DNA from: Deltaproteobacteria bacterium
Lineage (GTDB): Bacteria > Desulfobacterota > Desulfobulbia > Desulfobulbales > Desulfocapsaceae
NCBI GenBank assembly: GCA_026388715.1
Contig: JAPLJF010000019.1
Coordinates: forward strand, 1 to 60,719
DNA: 60,719 nt
Reading direction: 5' to 3'
This document shows, piece after piece, positions 8,462 to 17,885 of this stretch. The position numbers and the translations under genes are program-made. Below the pieces are notes generated by a model that did not search any database, was not told where the DNA came from, and saw only the letters and a program-made list of their open reading frames with translations. Each line of letters begins with the position of its first letter. The first letter of the stretch is position 1.

Positions 8462-10396
8462 ATGCGTGAAATTGTTCTCGGCACTGCCGGCCATGTTGAT
8501 CATGGCAAGACCAGCCTGATCAGGGCCCTGACCGGTATTGAAACAGACCGGCTCAAGGAAGAAAAAAAACGCGGCATCACCATTGAGCTGGGTTTTGCCT
8601 ATCTTGATCTTCCTTGCGGCCATCGTCTGGGGATTGTCGATGTCCCCGGTCACGAAAAGTTTGTCAAGAACATGGTGGCCGGGGTTATGGGCATGGATCT
8701 GGTGGCCTTTATCGTCGCCGCTGATGAAGGGATCATGCCCCAGACCAGGGAACATTTTGAGATCTGCCGTCTACTGGGGGTGAAGGAAGGCATCATCGTC
8801 ATCACCAAGAAAGATATGGTGGAAGCCGAGTGGCTGGATCTGGTGGAAGAGGAGGTGCGGGATTTCTGCGTCGGCAGCTTTCTCGAAGATGCCCCTCTGG
8901 TGCGGGTCTCCTCCATTACCGGTGAGGGGATTCCCGAACTGAAAGAGGAGCTTGACCGTTTTGTCAGCAGGCAGGAACTCAAGGAAGTGCATGGGCCGTT
9001 TCGGCTGCCGGTGGACCGGATCTTTGCCATGAAAGGTTTCGGGGCGGTGATTACCGGGACCTCCATTTCCGGACGCGTCGCCATCGGTGAGGAGTTGCGC
9101 TTTTATCCATCGGAGCTGATCGCCAAGGTACGCGGCCTGCAGGTCCATTCCCAGTCCGTGGAGGAGGTCGAGGCCGGGCATCGGACTGCCATCAATCTGC
9201 AGGGGGTCGATACCGCCCTTGTTGAACGGGGGATGGTGGCGGCCACTCCCGGCTGTCTGCAGGCTGGCTATATGCTCGACTGCGAATTCCTCTATCTTGC
9301 CGCCAACGAGAAACCGCTCAAGCACCGAACCAGGGTGCGCGTCCATCTGGGGACGGCCGAGGTCATGGGCCGCATATCCCTGCTGGCACAGGATGAAATG
9401 CTGCCGGGTGATGAGGCGGCGGTGCAGCTCCTTTTTGAGGAGCCCGTTGCCGTCTGGCCAGGGGACAGGTATGTGGTACGCAGCTATTCTCCGGCCACGA
9501 CCATTGGCGGCGGCCGGGTGCTGGGGAACCAGCCGGCACGCAAGCGAAAACGGGCCACTGATCAGGACCGGAGTCTTAATGCTGCAGTTTTCCTGGTCCT
9601 GCAGCAGGGAACTGTTGAAGAACAGATGCTCCTTTTCCTTGAGGAGAGCCATACGGCCGGGTTGACCGCCGATGATCTCTCCATCCGTCTCGGAATCTTT
9701 GGCAAGCAGTTGAAGAAGGTGATGAACGGGCCGCTTTCCACCCGCAAGATCGTGGTGGTCGATTCCGCGGCCCAGCGTTATCTGGCGAAAACGGTGAGTG
9801 ATGGGGTGGAAGAGACCTTGCTTGCCAACCTTGCCGCCTTTCATCGTGACAACCCTCTGCAGAGCGGATTGTCGAAAGAAGAGCTGCGCTCAGGGCTTGG
9901 CAAGAGGGTGGAACAGAAGGTCTTTCAGTTTTGTCTGGGGGAACTGCTGAAAAAAGAGCTGGTGGTGCAGGAGGAGTCGGAGGTGCGGCTCACCACCCAC
10001 CGGGTGGCCCTGCAGGCGGACGAAAAGGCCCTGCAGCGCGATCTGGAGGAGTGGTACCGGCAGAAAGGGCTGGCCACCGCCACTATCCGCGAGAGTATGG
10101 ACCGTTTTGCTGATGCCCCGGAAACCATGGTGAAAGAGGTGCTTGCCCTGCTGCTGCGGCAGGGCAAGTTGGTCAAGATCAGCGAGACCCTCTATTATCA
10201 CGCCGACACCATCAATGCACTGGCCCAGGATATCACGGCCTTCATCAGCCGGGAAGGGGAGATCGATGCCCCGCGTTTCAAGGAACTGACCGGGCTGACC
10301 CGGAAGTTCTCCATTCCCCTGCTTGAGTATTTTGACAAGATCAAACTGACCATCCGGGTTGGCGATACCCGGATCCTGCGTAAAAAAGTCTCTTGA
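8462..10396 (+). CDS. selB: Selenocysteine-specific elongation factor SelB
   Basis: A 644-residue translation factor that delivers Sec-tRNA to UGA codons marked by SECIS hairpins. The GTPase domain opens with [13 protein letters not shown], then [12 protein letters not shown] and TKKDM. Domains II and III follow (about 170-340), then the SelB-specific C-terminal winged-helix repeats (about 370-644) that bind SECIS RNA. Length is normal. SelA, SelD and tRNA-Sec are not in the window, and I found no in-frame UGA in a recognised selenoprotein gene here. The ATG at 8462 lacks a strong ribosome binding site. Confidence 0.96.
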   Translation: MREIVLGTAGHVDHGKTSLIRALTGIETDRLKEEKKRGITIELGFAYLDLPCGHRLGIVDVPGHEKFVKNMVAGVMGMDLVAFIVAADEGIMPQTREHFEICRLLGVKEGIIVITKKDMVEAEWLDLVEEEVRDFCVGSFLEDAPLVRVSSITGEGIPELKEELDRFVSRQELKEVHGPFRLPVDRIFAMKGFGAVITGTSISGRVAIGEELRFYPSELIAKVRGLQVHSQSVEEVEAGHRTAINLQGVDTALVERGMVAATPGCLQAGYMLDCEFLYLAANEKPLKHRTRVRVHLGTAEVMGRISLLAQDEMLPGDEAAVQLLFEEPVAVWPGDRYVVRSYSPATTIGGGRVLGNQPARKRKRATDQDRSLNAAVFLVLQQGTVEEQMLLFLEESHTAGLTADDLSIRLGIFGKQLKKVMNGPLSTRKIVVVDSAAQRYLAKTVSDGVEETLLANLAAFHRDNPLQSGLSKEELRSGLGKRVEQKVFQFCLGELLKKELVVQEESEVRLTTHRVALQADEKALQRDLEEWYRQKGLATATIRESMDRFADAPETMVKEVLALLLRQGKLVKISETLYYHADTINALAQDITAFISREGEIDAPRFKELTGLTRKFSIPLLEYFDKIKLTIRVGDTRILRKKVS

Positions 10397-10521
10397 GAAG
10401 AATGAGGGTCAGGAAAAACAAAAAGAAGTTCATCTTCATTCAGTTTTAGACGACATAATCTCCAGCAGAAATTGTTTCCCTTGAGCTTGAGCATCAGGGC
10501 AACTGTCAGTTCTGCTTCTCT

Positions 10522-11010
10522 TTATTCTACCACCATCACGGCACAGTGATTGGCATGATGCAGGATTTTGCTCGAGGTGGAGCCAAATAAAAATTCCTCG
10601 TTATGGGAGATTCCGCGGCGTCCCACGACTACGATGCAGCAGCGTAGCTTTGCCTGTTCTTCCAGGATGGCATCGCCGATAGATGTACAGGGCCGGATGG
10701 AGAGGCGGATTTCGATCTGTTCATCTTTCAAGCCAGCGCTAAGAAGAATCTCCTTGTAACCGGCCAGGATTTTGTCCATGGCTGTTCTTTTTTCCGTAAG
10801 CCATTGCTGGCGTTTTTCCTCGGTGGGAAAGAAATCCTCTGTGGGTTCGGGGATAATGGAAAGCAGGGTGATAAAAACGTCCTGATTGCCGGTGAAAAAA
10901 TCCGCCACATACATCACCGCCCGTCTGGAGTTGTCAGATTCGTCAACTGCTATCAGCAGATGGCGTTCCGTGTCTCTGCGGGCGAGATCGCCAAAATCGT
11001 GTTCGCTCAT
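10522..11010 (-). CDS. Universal stress protein (UspA family)
   Basis: A 162-residue single-domain USP. After about 15 extra N-terminal residues it starts HLLIAVDESDNSRRAV. It ends with the ATP-binding signature G-x2-G-x9-G-S/T (GRRGISHNEEFLFGSTSSKI). It is probably an ATP-binding, MJ0577-like type. It overlaps the kinase-like gene upstream by 4 nt (stop and start share ATGA), so the two are translationally coupled and probably act in one process. Confidence 0.9.
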   Translation of the reverse strand: MSEHDFGDLARRDTERHLLIAVDESDNSRRAVMYVADFFTGNQDVFITLLSIIPEPTEDFFPTEEKRQQWLTEKRTAMDKILAGYKEILLSAGLKDEQIEIRLSIRPCTSIGDAILEEQAKLRCCIVVVGRRGISHNEEFLFGSTSSKILHHANHCAVMVVE

Positions 11011-12014
11011 GATTGTCTCCCTGTGAGTGAAACCATGTCTGCCCGGGCCGTGGCCAGGTCTTCCAGCATCTGGTCGGTGGTTTCATAAAAGATATTTGCG
11101 CCTTGAGAAAAGTGCAGCAGAATCCGGTTTAAGGAGTCCGGGATGTAGGGGTAGATCTTTTGGAGATTGGCCACCCGGTTTTTGTAGGCAATGCTTAGAT
11201 CTTCGCCCCAGAGGGTATCAAAGAGCGCTCGCTGCTTGTGGTAGAGATCCGGCACCAGCACATCGCCGCGACCGGCCAGAAAGATTATGAGGTTGCCCAG
11301 TCCCTGCATGTCAAAGCTAAACAGGGATTCGCCCTGCTGGAAGTTGTAGTCGAAATCAATCCAGCGATTTGCCTGGGTCTCTTCATCCCAGATGATGTGG
11401 TCGCGTCGGATATCGCCGTGCTTTTCGCCGTGATCGTGCAAGAACTTGATGGCTTGAACCAGTTCGATGTATTGATCCAGAACCTGGAGAAAGTAGTGGT
11501 GAAAATAGTCGTGATGGTCGGTTCCGTAGCCCGCTACAACGTCATCAAAACGCGGACCGCGGATGAATTCCAGGATCCGCACGTTATTGCCTGCTGCGTC
11601 CAGTACCCAGCGCCCATGCATGAAATTCTTGTGCCCCGCGACCAGATCGAGAAGGCGCGCCTCTTTTTTCGGACTGCGGAAACAGGTCATTTTGATCCCG
11701 GCGATCACGGTCTGAAACTCTTCGTGAAAGACCAGTTTGAGAATTCTGGTAGCCCCGGTTGTCAGTTCGACGGCCCTGCGGACCCAAAATTTTGGTTCGT
11801 CATCAAGGCCGAAGCGGCCTTCTTTTTCACAGCGTTTGACCCAGTAAGGGACATCACCAAGAACTACTACATCGTTGTACTCCACCCGGAAGAAGTCGCT
11901 GGTGTCAGTAATGATTTTGAAGCGTACAGGAACCCGATCCGATCCGGCATAATTGGTGATGAACTCGCGGATCGTAGCCTCGTGCAGGATTTCGCCAGGT
12001 TGCGCCATCACCAT
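11007..12014 (-). CDS. Kinase-fold protein, coupled to a universal stress protein
   Basis: 335 residues with a protein-kinase/aminoglycoside-kinase-type C-lobe. The catalytic loop reads HGDIRRDHI near 199, followed by IDFDYNF, where DFD stands in place of DFG. The N-lobe is plausible (TRILKLVFHEEF, then FRSPKKEARLLDLV), but the usual ATP-anchoring Lys is not certain. Family members phosphorylate proteins or small molecules, and the target here is unknown. It is the first gene of a two-gene operon with the USP gene. The 4-nt overlap with that gene is a strong hint of a functional pair. Confidence 0.7.
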   Translation of the reverse strand: MVMAQPGEILHEATIREFITNYAGSDRVPVRFKIITDTSDFFRVEYNDVVVLGDVPYWVKRCEKEGRFGLDDEPKFWVRRAVELTTGATRILKLVFHEEFQTVIAGIKMTCFRSPKKEARLLDLVAGHKNFMHGRWVLDAAGNNVRILEFIRGPRFDDVVAGYGTDHHDYFHHYFLQVLDQYIELVQAIKFLHDHGEKHGDIRRDHIIWDEETQANRWIDFDYNFQQGESLFSFDMQGLGNLIIFLAGRGDVLVPDLYHKQRALFDTLWGEDLSIAYKNRVANLQKIYPYIPDSLNRILLHFSQGANIFYETTDQMLEDLATARADMVSLTGRQS

Positions 12015-12426
12015 GATTCTCCTGTTTTATGGTAGCATCAAATTGACTTATTATTACATTGTCATGATAACAAGATCTGTATCACCATAATTCTTCTCAT
12101 TTATGGTAGCATTTAGAGGAGAGGAAGACAATTTTTTCTGTAAAAGAAATTTATAGGGAATAGAAGAAATAAACCAATTATTCGGAGGAGCAGCATACGA
12201 TTTTCCGGTTTTAATATAGGGCTCAGAAGGGTTTGGGTAAGTCGTTCCGCATTGACAATATGCTGGCACAGTGTATCGTCTAACTTGTTGTGGCAATGAA
12301 CAAAGATCAAGCGTAAAGATTTGCCATTGTATTTTTTAACGAAGAGTTTGAGGGAAGATATTTTTTCAAGGGGTCAAGAATTTCCACCCTGTTTCCAGAT
12401 CTTGGTCAAAGGAGGGCTGTTTCCTG
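12015..12426. other. Divergent intergenic region upstream of rtcB
   Basis: About 410 bp, AT-rich, between the kinase-like gene (minus) and rtcB (plus). The sequence TTTATGGTAGCAT occurs twice as a direct repeat 74 bp apart (about 12026-12038 and 12100-12112), possibly an operator. No reading frame is convincing. AAGGAGG lies before the rtcB start. Confidence 0.45.
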
Positions 12427-13596
12427 ATGAAAAAGGTAATCACCACAGAAAAGCAACCAATCAAACTCTGGCTTGACGATATTGAATCCGGGGCCTTTGA
12501 ACAGGCCAGAAATCTTGCCAATCTGCCTTTTCTCTTTCAGCACGTTGCCGTGATGCCGGATGCCCATCAGGGTTATGGTATGCCCATTGGCGGGGTAATG
12601 GCCTCGGAAGAGGTGGTGATCCCCAACGCCGTCGGGGTGGATATCGGATGCGGCATGTGTGCCGTGCGCACTTCTCTTACCACCATTTCCACCGATCAAT
12701 TGAAACGGGTGCTGGCCGAGATCAGACGGACGGTTCCCCTTGGTTTCAACCATCATAAAAAGAAGCAGGATCCACGGTTGATGCCCAAGGCCGATGTCGC
12801 GTTCGATGAGCTACCCGTGATCGCCGGGGAATATCAATCGGCACTCACCCAGCTCGGGACCCTGGGGGGTGGAAATCATTTTATTGAGATCCAGAAGGGC
12901 GATGACGGTCATATCTGGCTCATGGTCCATTCCGGCAGCCGCAATCTTGGTTTCAAGGTTGCCAATCATTATAATCACCTGGCTATGGATCTGAACAGGC
13001 AGTGGGGATCAAAAATTCCAACCAGTTGGCAACTGGCATTTTTACCCATTACCAGTGTCGCCGGTCAGATTTATCTGCATGAAATGAACTACTGTGTTGA
13101 TTTTGCCTTTGCCAACCGGAAGATGATGATGGAGCGGGTCAAGGATGCCCTCTTGTCCGTGGTCCAGCCGGTTTTCTTTGAGCCGATGATCAATATCGCC
13201 CATAATTATGCGGCCATGGAGTTTCATTTTGACAAGCATGTCCTGGTGCATCGCAAAGGGGCAACCAGGGCCCAGGCCGGGGAGATCGGCATTGTTCCCG
13301 GCTCTCAGGGGAGTCCTAGTTATATCGTCAGGGGCAAGGGGAACAGGGATAGTTTTGAATCGTGTGCCCATGGCGCCGGGAGAAAAATGGGGCGCAAGCA
13401 GGCCCAGCGCCAGCTCAATCTGGAACAGGAAAAGAAACGGCTGGATGACCAGGGGATTATCCACGCCGTCCGTTCGGTCGGGGATCTCGATGAGGCGGCC
13501 GGCGCCTATAAGGACATTGATGAGGTGATTGATAATCAGCTTGATCTGGTGGAGGTGCTGGTGGCCCTGCGTCCTCTGGCGGTGATCAAGGGGTGA
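12427..13596 (+). CDS. rtcB: RNA-splicing ligase RtcB, short form
   Basis: A 389-residue Mn/GTP-dependent ligase that joins 2',3'-cyclic phosphate ends to 5'-OH ends in tRNA or RNA repair. Metal-site motifs are present: MPDAHQGYGMPIGG at about 43-56, VDIGCGM with Cys75, GGGNHFIE and HSGSRNLG. The guanylylated His lies in CAHGAGRKMG. It is about 90 residues shorter than E. coli RtcB, which is normal for the short class. No archease or RtcR regulator is adjacent. The last 15 codons (VEVLVALRPLAVIKG) recur as free-standing copies at 15672-15717 and 21872-21914. Confidence 0.95.
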   Translation: MKKVITTEKQPIKLWLDDIESGAFEQARNLANLPFLFQHVAVMPDAHQGYGMPIGGVMASEEVVIPNAVGVDIGCGMCAVRTSLTTISTDQLKRVLAEIRRTVPLGFNHHKKKQDPRLMPKADVAFDELPVIAGEYQSALTQLGTLGGGNHFIEIQKGDDGHIWLMVHSGSRNLGFKVANHYNHLAMDLNRQWGSKIPTSWQLAFLPITSVAGQIYLHEMNYCVDFAFANRKMMMERVKDALLSVVQPVFFEPMINIAHNYAAMEFHFDKHVLVHRKGATRAQAGEIGIVPGSQGSPSYIVRGKGNRDSFESCAHGAGRKMGRKQAQRQLNLEQEKKRLDDQGIIHAVRSVGDLDEAAGAYKDIDEVIDNQLDLVEVLVALRPLAVIKG

Positions 13597-13768
13597 GGGG
13601 TGCGTCCTGGCCGGAGTTTTTGGGTGTTGTTGCTTGTTTTCGCTCTTGTTTTTTGGCATAATGAATCTGTTCCCAATTGTTACGAAACTCCTGTTACCAC
13701 GCTGTTCGTTTTAAGTGCTCATTTATAATACTGTTCGGAATTACTCACCACCACCCAAGGAGGATGTA

Positions 13769-15646
13769 ATGGCAACAGCAAAAAAAACCATTGAAGAGAA
13801 AACGATTTGGGATGATGCCCGGCAGATGCTGCGCAAGGCGGAACGAGACGGTGTTGAGACCGCTTGGGATCGTTTAGAGCATCAGACTCCTCACTGTACA
13901 TTCTGCGAAAGCGGTCTCTCCTGCCGGAACTGCACCATGGGGCCCTGCCGTATCAGCAAGAAGGCCCCTCTGGGGGTCTGCGGCGCCGATGCCGATGTGA
14001 TCGTCGCCCGTAACTTTGGCCGCTTTGTGGCCGGGGGCTCAGCCGGCCATTCCGACCATGGCCGTGATTGTATTGAGGCATTGTATGACGTGGCGCATGG
14101 GCTGACCAAGGATTATACCATCAAGGATGAAGCCAAGTTGCTCCGCATTGCCAAAGAGTTGGGGATTTCCATTGAAGGGCGGACGATCCTTGAGGTTGCC
14201 AAGGACTTGAGTGCTGAATTTTATACCAATTATGGCAGTCTGCGCCAGGAGCTTTCTTTTTCGTGCCGGGTTCCGGAAAAACGGAAACAGATCTGGAAAA
14301 ATCTCGGCATCACCCCTCGCGGCGTTGACCGGGAGATTGCCGAGATGATGCACCGCACCCATATGGGTTGTGACAACGACGCCGCCAACACCATGCTGCA
14401 CAGTGCCCGCACCTGTCTGGCCGATGGCTGGGCCGGTTCGATGATCGCCACCGAGATCTCCGATATTCTGTTCGGCACACCCAGCCCCAGAAAGTCCAAG
14501 GTGAACCTCGGTGTTATCAAAGAGGATCAGGTCAACATCCTGGTGCATGGCCATAATCCTATTGTCTCCGAAAAGATTGTCGAAGCGGTCAACGATCCGG
14601 AACTCGTCGCCCTGGCCAGGGCAAAAGGTGCTACCGGTATCAATCTGGCCGGACTTTGTTGTACCGGCAATGAGTTGATGATGCGCCAGGGCATTCCCAT
14701 GGCCGGCAACCATCTGATGACCGAGCTGGCCATTGTTACCGGCGCGGTGGAACTCATCGTCGTTGATTATCAGTGCATCATGCCCAGCCTGGTCACTGTC
14801 GGCAATTGTTACCACACCAAGATGGTCACCACCGCCGACAAGGCGAAATTCACCGGTGCCGAACATGTGAAATTCGAGATGCATAACGGTGCGGCGCAGG
14901 CGCGCAAGGTTGTGCGCATGGCCATTGAGCGTTTCCCACTGCGTAATAAGGCCCGGGTTGAAATCCCGCAGGGGCCGATTGACCTGATTACCGGTTTTTC
15001 CAACGAATCCCTCCTGGCCGCCATGGGCGGCACCCTGACGCCCCTCATTGAGGCGATCAAGGCCGGGAAGGTCCGGGGCGCGGTGGCCATTGTCGGCTGT
15101 AACAATCCCAAGTACAAACAGGATTATTGCAATGTCAACCTGGCCAAGGAACTCATCAAGAAAGATATCCTGGTGCTGGTGACCGGTTGCGTTACCACCG
15201 CCACCGGCAAGGCTGGGCTTCTGGTACCGGAGGCCATCGAGATGGCGGGGCCGGGCCTCAAGGAAATTTGCGGCTCTTTAGGCATCCCACCTGTCCTGCA
15301 CATGGGCAGTTGTGTTGATAATGCGCGGATCCTGCAGCTTGCGGCGCTTCTTGCCAATGCACTGGGTGTGGATATCTCCGACCTGCCGCTGGCCGGCTCA
15401 TCCCCGGAATGGTATTCGGAGAAGGCCGCCGCCATCGGCACCTACTGCGTCGCCTCCGGCATTTACACCCATCTCGGCCATCCTCCCAACATTACCGGCT
15501 CCGAAGTGGTGACCAACCTGGCCCTGGAAGGACTCGACCATCTCCTCGGGGCCTGCTTCGGCATTGAACCGGATCCCTTCAAGGCGGCCGAACTCATTGA
15601 TAAGCGGATTCGGCAAAAACGCAAGGCCCTGGGGCTTGGCGAATAA
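13769..15646 (+). CDS. cooS: Anaerobic carbon monoxide dehydrogenase catalytic subunit
   Basis: A 625-residue Ni-Fe CO dehydrogenase that interconverts CO and CO2 with low-potential electrons. The N-terminal Cys motif HCTFCESGLSCRNCTMGPCR provides the D- and B-cluster ligands. C-cluster regions include GLCCTGNELMMRQG, IVGCNNPK, VTGCVTT and HMGSCVDNAR. I chose the ATG at 13769 over an upstream in-frame ATG because AAGGAGG lies just before it and the extra 18 residues have no family match. No CooC, CooF or acetyl-CoA synthase genes are adjacent, so this is a stand-alone CooS. Confidence 0.95.
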   Translation: MATAKKTIEEKTIWDDARQMLRKAERDGVETAWDRLEHQTPHCTFCESGLSCRNCTMGPCRISKKAPLGVCGADADVIVARNFGRFVAGGSAGHSDHGRDCIEALYDVAHGLTKDYTIKDEAKLLRIAKELGISIEGRTILEVAKDLSAEFYTNYGSLRQELSFSCRVPEKRKQIWKNLGITPRGVDREIAEMMHRTHMGCDNDAANTMLHSARTCLADGWAGSMIATEISDILFGTPSPRKSKVNLGVIKEDQVNILVHGHNPIVSEKIVEAVNDPELVALARAKGATGINLAGLCCTGNELMMRQGIPMAGNHLMTELAIVTGAVELIVVDYQCIMPSLVTVGNCYHTKMVTTADKAKFTGAEHVKFEMHNGAAQARKVVRMAIERFPLRNKARVEIPQGPIDLITGFSNESLLAAMGGTLTPLIEAIKAGKVRGAVAIVGCNNPKYKQDYCNVNLAKELIKKDILVLVTGCVTTATGKAGLLVPEAIEMAGPGLKEICGSLGIPPVLHMGSCVDNARILQLAALLANALGVDISDLPLAGSSPEWYSEKAAAIGTYCVASGIYTHLGHPPNITGSEVVTNLALEGLDHLLGACFGIEPDPFKAAELIDKRIRQKRKALGLGE

Positions 15647-15671
15647 TTCCAATGTCTTGTCGGGAATGGCA

Positions 15672-15717
15672 AAGGTGCCGGTGGCCCTGTGTCCTCTGGC
15701 GGTGATCAAGGGGTGAG
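15672..15717 (+). repeat. Copy 2 of the rtcB 3' tail
   Basis: Roughly 42 of 46 bases match the last 46 bases of rtcB, including the stop codon. In frame it reads VPVALCPLAVIKG-stop, against VLVALRPLAVIKG in rtcB. It begins 25 bp after the cooS stop and belongs to no intact gene. It could be the remnant of a lost rtcB paralogue or a mobilised gene end. Confidence 0.75.
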
Positions 15718-15771
15718 AAGGGATTTTCGGCCTGGGCTTTTTGATTGGGGATATGGAATTTGCAGAAGAAC

Positions 15772-16410
15772 ATGATCTCCTTTGAGGCGGTGACCATCGG
15801 CATGCAGGGCAGGGTACTGGTGCATGATGTCTCTTTTTCCATCATGGCCGGGGAAAAGGTGGTTTTGCGCGGCAAGTCGGGCAGCGGCAAGACCACCCTG
15901 CTCAAGGCCCTGGTCGGCGGGGCGCGGATCATGCACGGCGTCATCCGCATCAACGGCCTTGCAGTCCTGCCCGAGAACATCCAGCAGATCCGGCAGGATC
16001 TTGCCTACATCCCCCAGGAACCGGGCGTGAGCCGGGAGACCGCGGCAGAGGATCTGCTGCTGCCCTTCTCCTTCAAGGCCCACCGCAGCCAGGAGCCGAC
16101 AGCAGCGCAGATCGAGGTGGTGCTGGCCCGGCTCCTGCTCGATCCCGCCATTCTCGGACAGAAAAGCGCCACCCTTTCCGGTGGCGAAAAGCAGCGGCTC
16201 GTCATCGCCAGGGCCATCCTGCTCAACAAGCGGATCTTTCTTGCCGACGAGATCACCTCGGCCCTCGATGCGGAGAGCAAGCAGGCGGTATTCTCCTTTC
16301 TCCTGGAGACTGACCACACCGTGCTTTCCATCTCCCACGACCCGGAGTGGATCGGGCGGTGCAGCCGGGTCTTCACCATTGAAAACGGCTCCCTCCGGGA
16401 GGAGAAGTGA
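15772..16410 (+). CDS. fetA: ABC transporter ATPase, FetA (YbbL) type
   Basis: 212 residues with a complete ABC nucleotide-binding domain: Walker A GKSGSGKTTLL, Q-loop IPQEPG, signature LSGGEKQRL, Walker B IFLADEITSALD and H-loop SISHD. The next gene encodes the matching UPF0014 permease, overlapping by 1 nt, which identifies the pair as FetAB, linked in E. coli to iron export and oxidative-stress resistance. I chose the ATG at 15772; an in-frame TTG at 15745 would add nine residues. Third codon positions here are strongly G/C, unlike nearby genes. Confidence 0.85.
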   Translation: MISFEAVTIGMQGRVLVHDVSFSIMAGEKVVLRGKSGSGKTTLLKALVGGARIMHGVIRINGLAVLPENIQQIRQDLAYIPQEPGVSRETAAEDLLLPFSFKAHRSQEPTAAQIEVVLARLLLDPAILGQKSATLSGGEKQRLVIARAILLNKRIFLADEITSALDAESKQAVFSFLLETDHTVLSISHDPEWIGRCSRVFTIENGSLREEK

Positions 16411-17210
16411 TGGAAGCCCTTGATATCCCTCTGGCCAGATTCGTCCTGCTCTACCTCCTGCTGCTCCTCCCACTTTACCTTCTCCGGCGGCTGAAGCTCG
16501 GCCTTGGCCGCGAGGTGCTGATAAGCGTGGTGCGGATGAGTGTGCAGCTCTTTCTGGTGGGGATCTACCTCAAGTACATCTTCGCCATCAACAGCCTCCT
16601 GCTCAATCTCCTCTGGATCATGGTGATCATGGTGGTCGCCAACCTGAATATCCTGAAAAAAGCAGGTCTGGCCGTCAGAAAGCTCTTCTGGCCCTCCCTG
16701 GCCGGGGTGGTCTGCGGCACCCTCATCGTGCTCGGCGTCTTTCTCTTTCTCGTGGTCCGGCCGACCCCTCTCTACGATGCGCGTTACCTGATTCCCCTGG
16801 CCGGCATGCTGCTCGGCAACTGCATGAACGGCAATATCCTCTCCCTGGAGCGTTTCTACTCCGGGCTGCGCAAGAACGAGGCCACCTTTCTCTCCTACCT
16901 GCTCATGGGCGCCACCCTCAAGGAGGCGGTCCATCCCTTCATGCGGGAGGCGATCCGCACCTCGCTTGCCCCCACCATTGCCACCATGATGACCATCGGC
17001 ATCGTCTCCCTGCCCGGCATGATGACCGGCCAGATCCTGGGCGGTTCCTTTCCGCTGGTGGCCATAAAATACCAGATCATGATCATGATCGGCATCTTCG
17101 CCAGCCTGGTGCTCTCCATGGTGACCAGCCTCTATCTCAGCCTGCCCTTTGCCTTTGACCGGATGCTGATGCTCAGGTCCGAGATCTTTGCCGGCAAGAA
17201 AAAAGGGTGA
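16410..17210 (+). CDS. fetB: ABC transporter permease, FetB (YbbM/UPF0014)
   Basis: 266 residues, almost entirely membrane helices (about seven). It carries UPF0014 hallmarks: RMSVQLFLVGIYLKYIF near 35, GMLLGNCMNG near 132, then ATLKEAVHPFMREAIRTS and LPGMMTGQILGG. The ATG overlaps the fetA stop (TGATG), so expression is coupled. An in-frame GTG one codon earlier (16407) is possible. It should form the transmembrane half of the FetAB exporter in the inner membrane. GC-rich codon use is shared with fetA and suggests the pair arrived together. Confidence 0.88.
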   Translation: MEALDIPLARFVLLYLLLLLPLYLLRRLKLGLGREVLISVVRMSVQLFLVGIYLKYIFAINSLLLNLLWIMVIMVVANLNILKKAGLAVRKLFWPSLAGVVCGTLIVLGVFLFLVVRPTPLYDARYLIPLAGMLLGNCMNGNILSLERFYSGLRKNEATFLSYLLMGATLKEAVHPFMREAIRTSLAPTIATMMTIGIVSLPGMMTGQILGGSFPLVAIKYQIMIMIGIFASLVLSMVTSLYLSLPFAFDRMLMLRSEIFAGKKKG

Positions 17211-17328
17211 GGAAGGGGAAGGAAAAATCCCCTGCCCAACAGAACCCGGGGTTGGGTGAAAGATTCCCTCTTTCTCTTTTTATCTTTGTGTTGCGGGGAT
17301 GTTTTGGGTACGGTAATTTCATTGCATG

Positions 17329-17432
17329 GAGCGGGGCGACCACGGAAGTGGTTTTTCCCCCCATCTCTTTTGGCTTATATCTCCGGCTATCATGGCTTTC
17401 GGCATGATAGCCAAATCTGGAGAATAACTTGT
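17329..17432 (+). repeat. Repeat unit A with hairpin, upstream of a 94-aa gene
   Basis: The motif GAGCGGGGCGACCACGGAAG continuing to TGGTTTTT (17329-17356) is repeated nearly identically at 17824-17853. A long hairpin follows, with GGCTATCATG (17385-17394) and CATGATAGCC (17403-17412) as its core and further pairing outside (ATCTCC with GGAG), ending in ATAACTTGT. Copy B has the same two ends but lacks the hairpin. Each copy lies just before an unrelated membrane-protein gene. Confidence 0.7.
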
Positions 17433-17462
17433 CCGGCCAGTCATGATTAATGGAGCATATAT

Positions 17463-17747
17463 ATGATCTTGAGTTTACTAAACAGGCTCAATGCCTTCGT
17501 GGTTCTGAATCTTCGGGCCATTGAGATGACTGGGGTGCTGATGAGAGTCTTCAGTTTCTCGTTGGTAAGTTGGTTTGGCCCTCAGAGTCCTTTCCTTTTT
17601 GTCTGGGCCTTCAATACGATAGATGCGGTCTTGCTCTCGTGGTGTGCAATAATCAAGAAAGACCGGGCCTACACCGTCCTTAATGTGTTCTGGGTGGGAG
17701 TGGGTATTGTTGGACTATTCAGGGCTGCGGGGTTTCTGCACACATGA
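17463..17747 (+). CDS. Small three-helix membrane protein, unknown
   Basis: 94 residues with about three hydrophobic helices (roughly 8-35, 40-60 and 67-90) separated by a short basic loop (IIKKDR). The closing helix (TVLNVFWVGVGIVGLFRA) has the look of small PQ-loop-like or CBU_0592-like membrane proteins, but I cannot assign a family firmly. The ATG at 17463 follows repeat unit A by 30 bp, and no good Shine-Dalgarno is present. It stands alone between two copies of the same repeat, as a gene cassette would. Confidence 0.6.
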   Translation: MILSLLNRLNAFVVLNLRAIEMTGVLMRVFSFSLVSWFGPQSPFLFVWAFNTIDAVLLSWCAIIKKDRAYTVLNVFWVGVGIVGLFRAAGFLHT

Positions 17748-17823
17748 ATTCGAGCGTTAAATAACTAGAGACAGCGACTGTTTTTTGACATTCATTAAGG
17801 AAAGGCAGAAATTCAATTGTAGG

Positions 17824-17866
17824 GAGCGGGACGACCACGGAAGTGGTTTTTTTGTCCATAACTTGT
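17824..17866 (+). repeat. Repeat unit B, upstream of a 280-aa gene
   Basis: Second copy of the unit at 17329: GAGCGGGACGACCACGGAAG continuing to TGGTTTTTTT, then GTCC and ATAACTTGTTAGGC. CCAC/GTGG and GGAC/GTCC can pair. GTTAGGC fits the GTTRRRY core of integron attC sites, but a convincing partner RYYYAAC box was not found upstream. Confidence 0.65.
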
Positions 17867-17885
17867 TAGGCCTATCAGGATAATT

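Noticed and set aside
8771..9844. 357-aa open frame opposite selB
   Set aside because: Antisense shadow of a certain gene; His/Gln/Pro-rich composition typical of reverse-strand frames, no motif.
14039..14884. 281-aa open frame opposite cooS
   Set aside because: Shadow of cooS, low-complexity His/Gly/Asp composition.
17748..17870. A complete integron attC site
   Set aside because: GTTAGGC is present but no convincing inverse RYYYAAC partner at the usual distance was found, so it is reported only as a repeat.
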